Below are positions 1 to 8,569 of a DNA stretch of 64,000 nt, piece after piece. Position 1 is the first letter of the stretch; every line of letters begins with the position of its first letter. Both the position numbers and the translations under genes were made by a program. The notes beneath the pieces are model-generated. The model was not told where the DNA came from. It saw only the letters and a list, made by a program, of their open reading frames with translations, and ran no database searches. The DNA lies in the NCBI RefSeq assembly GCF_035593265.1, contig NZ_CP141614.1:2046001-2110000 (forward strand), read 5' to 3'. The DNA is from Limnochorda sp. LNt (GTDB taxonomy: Bacteria > Bacillota > Limnochordia > Limnochordales > Geochordaceae).

Positions 1-576
1 CACCATGGACTGTCCCAGGGCCCTCACCAGGGCCTCGACGGCCCGATCCCCCACCGCCCGGCTCTCCCACGGCCGGCGCACCAGGGTGGCCGCCGCGCGG
101 CGCAGCCGCTGCGGCAGGTCCGCCAGGGCGTCGTGATCGAGGATGAGCTCCGGCGGGATGAGGCCCAGGGAGCCCGGCACCTCGACGTCGGGCAGCGCCA
201 CCGCCCATGCGAAGGGGTAGCGGTGGTGGGCGGTCACCGGGATGGAGGCCAGTCGCTTGATGAGATGGTGGGCGTTGGCTTGCGCCTGTTCGAAGGGGCC
301 GGATCCCAGGTCGTGGCGCACGCCGTGCCGGTCGATGCTATACCAGCGGCCCGCGGCCGGCTCGAAGCCCACCTGGCCGCCCTTGACCTCCACCACGACG
401 ATCCCGACGTCTGGATGGGCCACGACGAAGTCGGCCTCGCCCTCGTACTGGCGTTCCACCAGCAGCACGTTGGCGAAGACCACCCAGTCGTGGGGAAGCG
501 CCGCGCACGCTTCATAGAAGCGCCGTTCGGCGTCGCTCCGCAATCCCACCGGGCTCTCCGGAAAGATGCGCGCCAT
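1..576 (-). CDS. NERD-domain protein (3' end outside window)
   Basis: The minus-strand frame from ATG 576 is open to the window edge. The visible 192 residues start MARIFPESPVGL and continue with DAERRFYEACAALP, then EGEADFVVAHPDVGIVVVEV, then KGG. This is the pattern of the NERD (nuclease-related) domain: an N-terminal helix, ExDFV and xExKGG, resembling Holliday-junction resolvase and restriction nuclease folds. NERD domains are often fused to UvrD-like or other helicases, so the missing C-terminal part may carry a helicase; this cannot be seen here. The gene lies about 175 bp downstream of the GmrSD-like gene on the same strand. Start choice: the ATG sits after a purine-rich GGGGGCGAGGG stretch. 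The NERD fold assignment is strong; the full architecture is unknown. Confidence 0.75.
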   Translation of the reverse strand, partial: MARIFPESPVGLRSDAERRFYEACAALPHDWVVFANVLLVERQYEGEADFVVAHPDVGIVVVEVKGGQVGFEPAAGRWYSIDRHGVRHDLGSGPFEQAQANAHHLIKRLASIPVTAHHRYPFAWAVALPDVEVPGSLGLIPPELILDHDALADLPQRLRRAAATLVRRPWESRAVGDRAVEALVRALGQSMV

Positions 577-751
577 GGCCGCGCCCTCGCCCCCCTTACC
601 TTCCATCCTGTCGATTCGCCTGCACCCGGCGGGGTCCTCCGGTATCGAGGCGAACGCCAGACATCAAGGGGTCGGCGGGTCGGCGCCCTGGCTCCACGCC
701 TCGGCCTGCTGTCGGTCGGGCCCGTCAGGACGCCGCAGGCTCTTCGGAAGA

Positions 752-2539
752 CTACGCAGCCGGCTCAGGGCTTGCCGCCACGGGCTTGCCCATCACCCGT
801 TCGATGTAGCGCAGCAGGGCCGACTCCCGGGCCCTGTAAAACGCGTCGAAATCGTCCTGCCGTATGGCCGACGGCTCGATGAGGTGGCTTCGGAGGATCT
901 CGTCCATGCGCGGCGGCGTGATGCCCGCTTTCTTCTCCAGGCGCGGCAGGTAGATGCTCGGGGCCGTCCCTCCGATCTCCCGGTTGGTTCGAGATGACAG
1001 CGCCGTCTTGTTGACGATGCTCTCGCACCGCTGCGGGTCGATCCCCTGCTCGTCGCACCAGCGCCGTGGGAAGATGTGGTGGATGTCGATCGTGTCGTCG
1101 TAGTAAGCCCGATCTGCGATGAGCTCACCCGACTGGAAGTCCAGGGCGCCCTCCCTCAGCAACAGCACATAGAGGCCCTTGTAGGCGGCGCTGTTGCGGG
1201 TGCGCAGGGTGAGCAGCCTCTCCGGCATGAAGTTGGCGTCTCGCACGGTACTGGGCTCGGCGCCGCCCCTCACCCACTCCACCACCTCGGGCAGGTCCCG
1301 AGCGAATCGGCTCTCCAGAGCGCCCCCGTATAGCTCCCCCAGTACCCCGCACCAGTACCACCGGACGATCTTGGCCTTGACCCCATCCAGGTCTGCCTCC
1401 GGGCCGAGGACCGTCAGGATCGCGGCCAGGGGTACTAGCTGCGTCCGGTAGGGAAGGTCCTTGGTCCGAGAGATCTTCTGCGAGAAGAGCAGACGTGCGG
1501 CCTTCAAGAAGCCTTCGGTCACCGCGTCCGCCGACTCTTGATAGGTGCGCAGGGGCAGGTCAAGGATGTCACCCCTCTTGCAGCTGACCGGGCGGGCCGC
1601 TCTCGGATCCATCCCCTGGCTCAACTGCGCCTCTCGGGCCCGATAGGTGGCCACCAGCGTGACGGCCTGCAGGAAGTCGGTGGCCTCTACCGTGCGTAGC
1701 ACAGGTTCCCGGCTCATCTCCTTGCGACGCTTCTCCCAATCGGCTCGAAGGGAGAAGTCCTCAGCGGCGTAAATGGCCGTGAGGAGCTCGAATACGGTGA
1801 GCGGGACGCCACCCGTATTGACCTTCTCGAAGACCTGACAGACGGCCTCCTTCGGGGTCTGCCGACTGAGGGTGATCACCGGCACCCAGTACTGCTCGAA
1901 CCGCTTGATGACTTCACGGTCGAATCGGTCAAACTGGCGCGTCTTCTCGGGATGGTGGTTCCAGTACTCGGCGTAGGCCCACCGCCACTCGGCGCAGTCG
2001 AACACCTTGGAGAGGGGGAATAGCCCCTTCTCGTACTCCACCTCGGGAGTAGAGACGTCCAGGACGATCTCACCGCCGAAGCCCCGGATGATCCGGTCCT
2101 CGGGCAGCCCGACGATGGCCTCCTCCTTGTCGACACGGTCGTCGAGCGCCTTGGCGATGTCGATGTAGTACCAGCGCTTGACGGGTTTGCCCTTTTCGTC
2201 CCGAGTTTCCACAGGAGCGCCCGAGCAGAGGGCCTGGTAGAGCGCCGTCAGTCGCTGTTGCCCGTCAAGTATGAAGAGCTCAGGCTGGACCGCCCCGTTG
2301 AGTGCGACGCCTTCGATGGGCCGGGGGCGCAACCGCACCTCTTGATTGCCCGCCTCCAGCATCATGAGGGTGCCGATGGGATACGACTTCGCGACACTGC
2401 CGAGCAGGCTGCGGATGCGGTGATCGTCCCAGACCCAGCCGCGCTGGAAGTCTGGGAGCTGGATCTTGCCCTCGGCGATGTCCTTGAGCGACTGGTGCAG
2501 CTGCTTCTTGGTGCTGTCGAACTCGGCAGCACCGTTCAT
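752..2539 (-). CDS. GmrSD-like DUF262 / HNH protein
   Basis: The 595-residue protein has a DUF262 (GmrS-like) N-terminal domain with QLPDFQRGWVW at residues 27-37 and the DGQQRLTAL signature at 92-100. In this family that loop belongs to a nucleotide-hydrolysing ParB/Srx-like fold. The C-terminal part has IDIHHIFPRRW at 484-494 followed by NKTALSSRTN, which is the HNH motif of the GmrD/DUF1524 type. Having both halves in one chain is the usual single-chain form of type IV, modified-DNA-directed restriction enzymes such as GmrSD; target specificity cannot be read from sequence. The start has a strong purine-rich site (AAGGGGGGGG) about 5 nt upstream. It begins 25 bp after the preceding unknown gene, so translation is probably coupled. 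Confidence 0.85.
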   Translation of the reverse strand: MNGAAEFDSTKKQLHQSLKDIAEGKIQLPDFQRGWVWDDHRIRSLLGSVAKSYPIGTLMMLEAGNQEVRLRPRPIEGVALNGAVQPELFILDGQQRLTALYQALCSGAPVETRDEKGKPVKRWYYIDIAKALDDRVDKEEAIVGLPEDRIIRGFGGEIVLDVSTPEVEYEKGLFPLSKVFDCAEWRWAYAEYWNHHPEKTRQFDRFDREVIKRFEQYWVPVITLSRQTPKEAVCQVFEKVNTGGVPLTVFELLTAIYAAEDFSLRADWEKRRKEMSREPVLRTVEATDFLQAVTLVATYRAREAQLSQGMDPRAARPVSCKRGDILDLPLRTYQESADAVTEGFLKAARLLFSQKISRTKDLPYRTQLVPLAAILTVLGPEADLDGVKAKIVRWYWCGVLGELYGGALESRFARDLPEVVEWVRGGAEPSTVRDANFMPERLLTLRTRNSAAYKGLYVLLLREGALDFQSGELIADRAYYDDTIDIHHIFPRRWCDEQGIDPQRCESIVNKTALSSRTNREIGGTAPSIYLPRLEKKAGITPPRMDEILRSHLIEPSAIRQDDFDAFYRARESALLRYIERVMGKPVAASPEPAA

Positions 2540-2564
2540 GCGTCACCCCCCCCCTTTCACTGGG

Positions 2565-3155
2565 CTACGAGGAGGCACCAGTCCTCTCATCGGCCAGGCC
2601 GAGCTGTTTCAGCACCCGGTGCAGGTCGTCGGCAAGGCGCTGGCTTTCCCGCTGTAGGAAGGCGAAGCGCGCGGGGCGGTCGGTCGGTCTGGAGGACGGA
2701 CGAGCGGACGGCCGCTTGAGTTGCCGGCTTTCGGGCGGCGAGAAGCCCTTGCCGCTGGAAGACATGGGGATCAGGCCGAGGATGCGGCACACGTCAGGAA
2801 CCGGCCCGCTCGCCACTGCGAACGCGCCGACCGCGTAGGGCTTCAGACCGCGACGGCGGCCGTTGGGCACCATCGATGAATCAACGGACGCTACCTGGCC
2901 ATCGAGCGCATGGGCGTCACTGCGATTGGACCCCCGGCCATTGCCCTCGGATGCCCCGAAGAATCGTGGCAGCAGCACCGGCACCACGTCGATGAGGCGC
3001 TGCGCGATGGCCAGCAGTTCCCGCTCGATCTCCTCCGCGGACACCCGGTGCCACCGGGCGCGCAACGACTGTTGCCGTCGGCGGATGTCGCACAAGAGCC
3101 ACCAGGCCGTCACGGCCCCGGCGGTCTGTCTCTTGAATCGCCAGACCTCACCCAT
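2565..3155 (-). CDS. hypothetical protein upstream of the GmrSD-like gene
   Basis: A 196-residue product starting MGEVWRFKRQTAG. I do not recognise the family. Residues about 10-60 are rich in W, R and Q (AWWLLCDIRRRQQ) and predicted helical. The middle is Gly/Ser-rich, and the C-terminal 35 residues (FAFLQRESQRLADDLHRVL) look like an amphipathic helix. ATG 3155 was preferred over ATG 3191 because it overlaps the stop of the preceding ORF by 8 bases (ATGGGTGA), which is typical of translational coupling. Its position between an unknown small ORF and a DUF262/HNH restriction-like gene suggests a role in the same system, but this is inference from location only. Confidence 0.55.
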   Translation of the reverse strand: MGEVWRFKRQTAGAVTAWWLLCDIRRRQQSLRARWHRVSAEEIERELLAIAQRLIDVVPVLLPRFFGASEGNGRGSNRSDAHALDGQVASVDSSMVPNGRRRGLKPYAVGAFAVASGPVPDVCRILGLIPMSSSGKGFSPPESRQLKRPSARPSSRPTDRPARFAFLQRESQRLADDLHRVLKQLGLADERTGASS

Positions 3156-3507
3156 CGATGTAGATCCTCTCCCGCCGAGTGATCGGGGCATCGCACTCCC
3201 GAGAGGGCTTCTCGAGCCGCGTTATTTTGGAGTGGGCGGTGGGCACGACCAGTTCACGTTCCCCGATTAGCTGCTCGGCCATCTTGTCGCCCGGCCTCGG
3301 TTCCGCGAGGCGTACCCGCCGCCGCTCTACCCCATCTCCCGGGCCTGGACCACCAGTGCCACCAGTTCGGGGATGGTCAGGAACAAGCGGCGAATCTTGG
3401 GAGGGGGGCACATACAGGTCCCGCCCCTCGGCCAGCGCCTCCCGGAGAATCTCCTCCACCCTGCCCCGGCTGCCCAGGACGTTGGCGCAACCAGTCTTAC
3501 TACCCAT
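3148..3507 (-). CDS. hypothetical small protein, first gene of the GmrSD run
   Basis: A 119-residue product starting MGSKTGCANVLGSRG; no family recognised. Its 3' end overlaps the start of the next gene by 8 bases. The central third as annotated (PPSQDSPLVPDHPRTGG) is Pro/Gly-rich. The neighbouring frame over the same bases reads PPKIRRLFLTIPELVALVV, which looks much more protein-like. A C-run at about 3405-3412 and a G-run near 3328-3334 are candidate sites for two compensating frameshifts. The true product may therefore differ in the middle from the simple translation. The gene starts 35 bp after the last gene of the polysaccharide locus, so read-through from that locus is possible. Confidence 0.5.
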   Translation of the reverse strand: MGSKTGCANVLGSRGRVEEILREALAEGRDLYVPPSQDSPLVPDHPRTGGTGGPGPGDGVERRRVRLAEPRPGDKMAEQLIGERELVVPTAHSKITRLEKPSRECDAPITRRERIYIDG

Positions 3508-3541
3508 TACGTACTCGATCCCCTGGTAGCGGGGAGAGCGC

Positions 3542-4918
3542 CTACCTTTCGCTCAGTCTGTCGCCCTGTATCGCGGCCGGCTCTCCCTGCACGCCGTCGC
3601 GGCGCCCACCACCGTCCACCGCGGCCGCCACCTCTGCCATCGCACTCCCGTTGGTGGTTGGCTCAACGGCCCGCGCTTGAGGTGGGGCGACTCTCGTGCG
3701 GGACCCGAGACCCCGTGCGGGTGTCAGCATGATGCCGATTGTCTGGAGGATGATCTTCAACTCCAGCACAGGGCTCCACAAGAACACATAGACAAGGTCG
3801 AACCGAAGCTTGTCCTCCGCCGCCGCATCGTAGTCCCCATGTACCTGAGCCAGCCCTGTGATGCCCGGCTTGACGAGATGTCGCAAGTCGTAGCCTTCTA
3901 TCGTCTTGCGAAACTCCTGCACGAATTCCGGGCGCTCCGGACGAGGTCCTACGATGCTCATCTCTCCCCGAAGGACGTTGATCAACTGCGGGAGCTCGTC
4001 GATTCGAAACGCCCGAAGCCACCGTCCCACCCGCGTAATACGGGGGTCGTCGCGAGAAGCCAGTACAGGGCCCGTGTGCTCCTCGGCTCGGTCAACCATG
4101 GTTCGGAGCTTGATGAGCTCGAACGGACGCCCGCCCTGCCCAACCCGGGTTTGCCGGTACAGCACGGGCCCCGGTGAGTCCAGCCGGATCGCAAGCATGC
4201 CCACGAGGTAAACCGGCGACAGCACCACGAGGCCGACCACGCTGACCACGATGTCGATAACTCGCTTGAAGAGCACCGCGGGCCAGTCACACGCTCGAGC
4301 TCGAATCTCCAAGAGCAGTCGGTCCGAGTCGTCCAGTAGCCGGCTCGATGCCAGAATCACCTCGCGTGCGTTTGGCAGCAGCAGGATGCCTTGCAGCGCT
4401 GCCTTGCGGTCCAGAGTGATGGAATCGAGGTCCAAGACTTGCACCACTCGCGCGGAAGCAACGGCGGGTACCTTTTCCCACCGATCGAGCAGGAAGGCAA
4501 TGAAGCCCTTCCATACCACGATGCCCGCCCACAGGAGTAGAGCTGCCCAAGCAAAGGTGAGGCGAGGAAGGGACACGGCACGAAAGGCGTAGGTGGCGGC
4601 CATTGCCGTAAGGACCGACGCCAGCGATGTCACGGCTGCAGCGTAGGCCACAAAGGCCCAGGAACGCTGTCGGCTCCACAGCCCAACAAGATTGCCCCCG
4701 ATGAGGAAGCCAAGCACGCCCCCCGCTGCCGCGTATGCGGATTGAGACCAAAGGGCCGGAGGAACGTGGCCACCCCACCGAACCCAAAGTGCGAGGAAGT
4801 AGACCCCTGCCGCGAAGGTCATTGACACGGCCAGGTCAAGCCCCCACGGCCACCGCACGGAGCGGTGTGGCTCGCGCAGGCGCGCAGTCGAGAGCCGGAT
4901 ATGTCGATCTCTATGCAT
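3542..4918 (-). CDS. Polyprenyl glycosylphosphotransferase (WbaP/WcaJ-like)
   Basis: A 458-residue membrane enzyme expected to start the polysaccharide repeat by moving a sugar-1-phosphate from UDP-sugar to undecaprenyl phosphate. The N-terminal half has several hydrophobic segments (for example LAVSMTFAAGVYFLALWVRW). The C-terminal half carries the bacterial sugar transferase domain, with FKRVIDIVVSVVGLVVLSPV as the membrane hairpin, KLRTMVDRAEE, and the catalytic region RFRIDELPQL...GEMSIVGPRPERPEF. ATG 4918 was preferred to GTG 4930 because GGAGG lies 5 nt upstream of it. It is the promoter-distal gene of the polysaccharide cluster. The sugar is not predictable; Gal, Glc or GalNAc are usual. 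Confidence 0.9.
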   Translation of the reverse strand: MHRDRHIRLSTARLREPHRSVRWPWGLDLAVSMTFAAGVYFLALWVRWGGHVPPALWSQSAYAAAGGVLGFLIGGNLVGLWSRQRSWAFVAYAAAVTSLASVLTAMAATYAFRAVSLPRLTFAWAALLLWAGIVVWKGFIAFLLDRWEKVPAVASARVVQVLDLDSITLDRKAALQGILLLPNAREVILASSRLLDDSDRLLLEIRARACDWPAVLFKRVIDIVVSVVGLVVLSPVYLVGMLAIRLDSPGPVLYRQTRVGQGGRPFELIKLRTMVDRAEEHTGPVLASRDDPRITRVGRWLRAFRIDELPQLINVLRGEMSIVGPRPERPEFVQEFRKTIEGYDLRHLVKPGITGLAQVHGDYDAAAEDKLRFDLVYVFLWSPVLELKIILQTIGIMLTPARGLGSRTRVAPPQARAVEPTTNGSAMAEVAAAVDGGGRRDGVQGEPAAIQGDRLSER

Positions 4919-5004
4919 TCCCGCCTCCACCCTTTGGCTTGCGTGGCGGCACCCGTCCTTTGGTTGCTCCGAGCATTGAAACCCGGAACAGCCGTGGGGC
5001 AGCC

Positions 5005-6141
5005 CTATCTCCCACGTGGCTGAACAAGCAATTCCATAGCATCCAGCATGGCCGCGGTCACCTGCCGAACGTCGAATCGTTCTTCTGCCATCCGCCTGCT
5101 CGCCTGCCCCATGCGGGAAGCAAGCCTGCTATCGACGATGAAACGTTCCAGGGCGTTCGCCAGCGCAGTAGGATCCCGCGGAGGCACCAAGAATCCGTTG
5201 AGCCCATCCTCAACCGTTTGCCGGCAGCCGGGCACATCGGTCGTGACGATAGGGCGGCCCATCGCCATCGCTTCCAGCACTGACCGAGGGGTACCTTCCC
5301 GGTACGACGGCAACACATACACGGTAGACTGGCGGATGTAGGGGCGTACATCGTCAACCTCTCCGACGTACTCCACAAAGCCCCCCGCAGTCCATCTCTG
5401 CAAGTCCGTTGGACTTATTCCGCCTGGATTGCTGTCCATCGGCCCAACCAGAAGGAATCGAGCCTCAGGATACCTCGAACGGATGATCCGCGCGGCTTCG
5501 GCGTATTCCTCGACCCCTTTCTCCTTCAACAATCTGGAAATCATTAGGAAGGTCATGCCAGTTTGAGGGAGAGGAGTCGGACGAAAGTGATCGAGGTCCA
5601 CACCAGACCCTCTCACGACCACGATTCTCGCCGAATCCGGCACGATTCTTCCCTGTCTGAAAAGTTCCATGTCATCCGGATTCTGGAACATAACGACGTC
5701 GTTCCAGCGCAACGCCTCTTTGTACAACCGACGCACCACGGCCCGGAGCGCTTTGTGCTTCCAGGAATCGCCGCTGAACGCATAGCCGAGCCCGCTGATA
5801 AGCGAGCAGATTCGCCGAACGCCTGCCAACTTGGCAGCCCAAGACCCGTATACCACGGGCTTAACGCTGTACCCCAAGACCACATCCGGCTGTACCGACA
5901 AGAAAAGTCGTCGCAGCTCGCTGATACTCCGCATGTCCGCCACGAAGTTCATACCGGTCCGCTGTAGGAAGAACCTCCGGGCTATAATGCCCGCGTCACG
6001 GAGCCACGACTCGACTTTTCCATCAATGTCGGGGGCAAACGCATACACGGTGTGCCCCATGTCGACGAGCGTACGCAGCAAGTGCCCGCGGAAACGAACC
6101 AGGGACGGAGCATAGCTCGCCACGACGGCCACCTTGCTCAT
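5005..6141 (-). CDS. Family 4 glycosyltransferase
   Basis: The 378-residue protein is a GT-B enzyme. It begins with the Rossmann strand KVAVVASYAPSLVRFRGHLL and has a C-terminal donor-binding half with FLMISRLLKEKGVEEYAEAA, then VLPSYREGTPRSVLEAMAMG and GRPIVTTDVPGCR. The ExxxxxxxE-type motif (EGTPRSVLE) is the retaining GT4 signature. It resembles PglA/CapM-type transferases that add GalNAc or a related sugar to a lipid-linked acceptor on the cytoplasmic face. Its ATG overlaps the stop of the epimerase gene upstream (ATGA), so the two are translationally coupled. Confidence 0.88.
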   Translation of the reverse strand: MSKVAVVASYAPSLVRFRGHLLRTLVDMGHTVYAFAPDIDGKVESWLRDAGIIARRFFLQRTGMNFVADMRSISELRRLFLSVQPDVVLGYSVKPVVYGSWAAKLAGVRRICSLISGLGYAFSGDSWKHKALRAVVRRLYKEALRWNDVVMFQNPDDMELFRQGRIVPDSARIVVVRGSGVDLDHFRPTPLPQTGMTFLMISRLLKEKGVEEYAEAARIIRSRYPEARFLLVGPMDSNPGGISPTDLQRWTAGGFVEYVGEVDDVRPYIRQSTVYVLPSYREGTPRSVLEAMAMGRPIVTTDVPGCRQTVEDGLNGFLVPPRDPTALANALERFIVDSRLASRMGQASRRMAEERFDVRQVTAAMLDAMELLVQPRGR

Positions 6142-7094
6142 GACTGACGCAGGAACTCCCTCTCACGAAACCAGGCCAACGTTCGTCGCAGTCCCTCATA
6201 CAGAGACACGGACGGACTGTAGCCAAATGCCCGCCTCGCCTTGGAGATGTCAGCTTGGGAATCCCTGACGTCACCCACGCGAGGAGGGCCATAGACCGCT
6301 CCCGCCGTCTGCCCAGTAAGCTCCGTCAGCCACGTCAAGAGCTGGTTGAGGCTCGTACGAGAGCCCATGCCAACGTTGAAGATCTCTCCAGCCACCCGCT
6401 CGGCATCAGCTTCAGCAGCTCTAAGATTCGCGTCCACCACGTTTGCGACGAAGGTGAAGTCTCGGGTCTGTTCGCCATCACCGAAGACCGTCGGGCGCTC
6501 ACCACGTAGCATGGCTTGGATGAACTTGGGAATGACTGCCGCGTAGGGCGAATCGGGATTCTGCCGAGGGCCGAAGACATTAAAGTACCGTAGCACGACC
6601 GTCTCCAGGCCGTAAGCCCGGTGGAACACCTGGCAGTAAAGCTCCCCGGCATACTTCGAAACAGCATAGGGTGACAGAGGTCTTGCGGGCATCGTCTCCC
6701 GCTTGGGGAGTTCGTCAGTGTCGCCGTAGGCGGACGACGAGCCTGCGTATATGAACCGCCGCACCCCTGCGTCTCGAGAGGCCATCAGCATGCTCAGCGT
6801 ACCGTTGACGTTGTGGTCGTTGGTGCTCCAGGGGTCCGCCACAGAGCGCGGCACCGACGGGAGCGCTGCTTGATGGAAGACGACCTCCGCCCCCCGGCAT
6901 ACCTGCCGCATCCGCTCCGTGTCCCGTACGTCCCCGTGGACGAACTCGATCTCCTTCCGGAACGCCGCGAGGTTCTCCTCGAGTCCCGTCGAGAGATTGT
7001 CCACCACGACGACGTGATGGCCTGCTCGCACTAACGCCTCCGCCAGGTGCGACCCGATGAATCCCGCTCCGCCTGTAACGATGCATCTTGCCAA
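6138..7094 (-). CDS. NDP-sugar 4-epimerase (GalE/WbpP-like extended SDR)
   Basis: The 318-residue protein has the NAD-binding motif GGAGFIGSHL at residues 8-17 and the catalytic SSSAYGD...SPYAVSKYAGE pattern (Ser and YxxxK) of extended short-chain dehydrogenases. It most resembles UDP-glucose/UDP-GlcNAc 4-epimerases of polysaccharide loci. Paired with the adjacent WbpA-like dehydrogenase, it may make UDP-GalNAc or a uronic derivative for the repeat unit; epimerase substrate range is inference. The reading frame starts at a TTG codon (TTGGCAAGATGC), with AGGAG about 14 nt upstream. No in-frame ATG gives a complete Rossmann strand. Confidence 0.85.
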   Translation of the reverse strand: MARCIVTGGAGFIGSHLAEALVRAGHHVVVVDNLSTGLEENLAAFRKEIEFVHGDVRDTERMRQVCRGAEVVFHQAALPSVPRSVADPWSTNDHNVNGTLSMLMASRDAGVRRFIYAGSSSAYGDTDELPKRETMPARPLSPYAVSKYAGELYCQVFHRAYGLETVVLRYFNVFGPRQNPDSPYAAVIPKFIQAMLRGERPTVFGDGEQTRDFTFVANVVDANLRAAEADAERVAGEIFNVGMGSRTSLNQLLTWLTELTGQTAGAVYGPPRVGDVRDSQADISKARRAFGYSPSVSLYEGLRRTLAWFREREFLRQS

Positions 7095-7127
7095 GACGCC
7101 ATCGACCTCTCCTGGGCTTTCGCCTCG

Positions 7128-8501
7128 TCACTGACCGTCGACGGAAACTCTCAGCGCCATACGGGCTTGCCACTCCGCCGGGTGCGGCGTGGGAGCCCCG
7201 AGGCGGATGATATGGGGTGCATTGATGCCGCGAAATGCGTTGCGTGTGTCCACGATGAGCCGAGCGTGTCGAGCAATCCAGTGATAGTCGAACGCAGTGT
7301 GGTCGGTGGTGAGCACGACGCAGTCATAGGATCTCAACCGCTCGTCCGTGAGGTCGACGCGCCGCACACTCCGTCCATCCGGCGTACGGATGGACTCGAC
7401 CAGAGGGTCGGAAAAATCTACATGGGCGCCCTGCGCTTCCAGCAGGTGAAACACCTCGACTCCCGGAGACTCTCGCACGTCGTCTACATCGCGTTTGTAG
7501 GCGACTCCGAGCACTAGGACGGACGCACCATGGGGTGCACGGCCGATGAGATTCAACGCCTCCGACACCTTCGCTACCACATGCCTCGGCATATTCGCGT
7601 TGATGCCTGTGGCGAGGCCAATGAACTTGTTATAGAACCCGTACTGCTTCGCCTTCCACGACAAGTAGACGGGATCGAGCGGGATGCAGTGACCTCCTAT
7701 TCCGGGACCTGGGTAGAACGGCATGAAACCAAAGGGTTTGGTCGCCGCGGCATCGATGACCTCCCATATGTCGATGCCCATCCTCTCTGCCATGAGTGCG
7801 AGTTCGTTCACGAGGCCGATGTTGACTGCCCTAAAGGTGTTCTCGAGTAGCTTCACCATCTCTGCAGCGCGGGCCGAACTAACGGTAATAACCTCGTTCG
7901 CGACGTGCCGGTACACGGCAGCCCCGAGGTCAGTACAAGCCGGAGTAACGCCACCAACGACTTTGGGAGTGTTGTGAATCCCGTATTGTTTGTTTCCGGG
8001 ATCTACCCGTTCAGGCGAGAAGCATACGAAATAGTCCTGCCCCACTCGGTAGCCTGATTCTTCAAGCCTCCCTACGACTATCTCGTTCGTGGTTCCTGGA
8101 TATGTAGTGCTTTCAAGTATGACGAGCTGCGGCGGACGCAGGTGCTCCTTGACCATTTCAACGGCACCAACAACGTACGACAGGTCAGGCTCCCGCGACT
8201 TTCGAAGTGGCGTTGGCACACAGATGATGATAACGTCGCTCAAGCGTAGCACGCTTGCGTCAGATGTGGGAGTATAGTAACCCGACGACAACGCCATCCG
8301 AACTCGCTTATCCGGAACGTCGACCACGTACGAATGCCCTTGCTGTAAGGCACTAGCTCTCGTGGAGTCTGTGTCAAATCCGAACGTTCGAAAGCCCACT
8401 TCTGCTAACCGAAGGGCCAAAGGCAACCCCACGTATCCCTGACCCATTACAGTAACCGTCGCTGCATGCCGGTCAATGCGTTCGCGAATCGACCTGTACA
8501 T
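7128..8501 (-). CDS. UDP-N-acetylglucosamine/hexose 6-dehydrogenase (WbpA/WecC type)
   Basis: The 457-residue nucleotide-sugar dehydrogenase has the N-terminal NAD fold GQGYVGLPLALRLAE, VPTPLRKSREPDLSY, and the active-site cysteine in GPGIGGHCIPLDP near residue 271. The PTPLxxxxEPDLSY pattern is characteristic of the UDP-GlcNAc 6-dehydrogenase (WbpA) subgroup rather than UDP-glucose dehydrogenase. It oxidises C6 twice to give a uronic acid, so the surface polysaccharide probably contains a HexNAcA residue and is acidic. ATG 8501 has GGAGGG 7 nt upstream. It is read with the epimerase 33 bp downstream. Confidence 0.9.
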   Translation of the reverse strand: MYRSIRERIDRHAATVTVMGQGYVGLPLALRLAEVGFRTFGFDTDSTRASALQQGHSYVVDVPDKRVRMALSSGYYTPTSDASVLRLSDVIIICVPTPLRKSREPDLSYVVGAVEMVKEHLRPPQLVILESTTYPGTTNEIVVGRLEESGYRVGQDYFVCFSPERVDPGNKQYGIHNTPKVVGGVTPACTDLGAAVYRHVANEVITVSSARAAEMVKLLENTFRAVNIGLVNELALMAERMGIDIWEVIDAAATKPFGFMPFYPGPGIGGHCIPLDPVYLSWKAKQYGFYNKFIGLATGINANMPRHVVAKVSEALNLIGRAPHGASVLVLGVAYKRDVDDVRESPGVEVFHLLEAQGAHVDFSDPLVESIRTPDGRSVRRVDLTDERLRSYDCVVLTTDHTAFDYHWIARHARLIVDTRNAFRGINAPHIIRLGAPTPHPAEWQARMALRVSVDGQ

Positions 8502-8569
8502 GGAAAGCCCTCCTCACAGGGCATCACCCTGCACCGTTACCTGGCTTGACGTCGGCCACGAGTCGCGGC

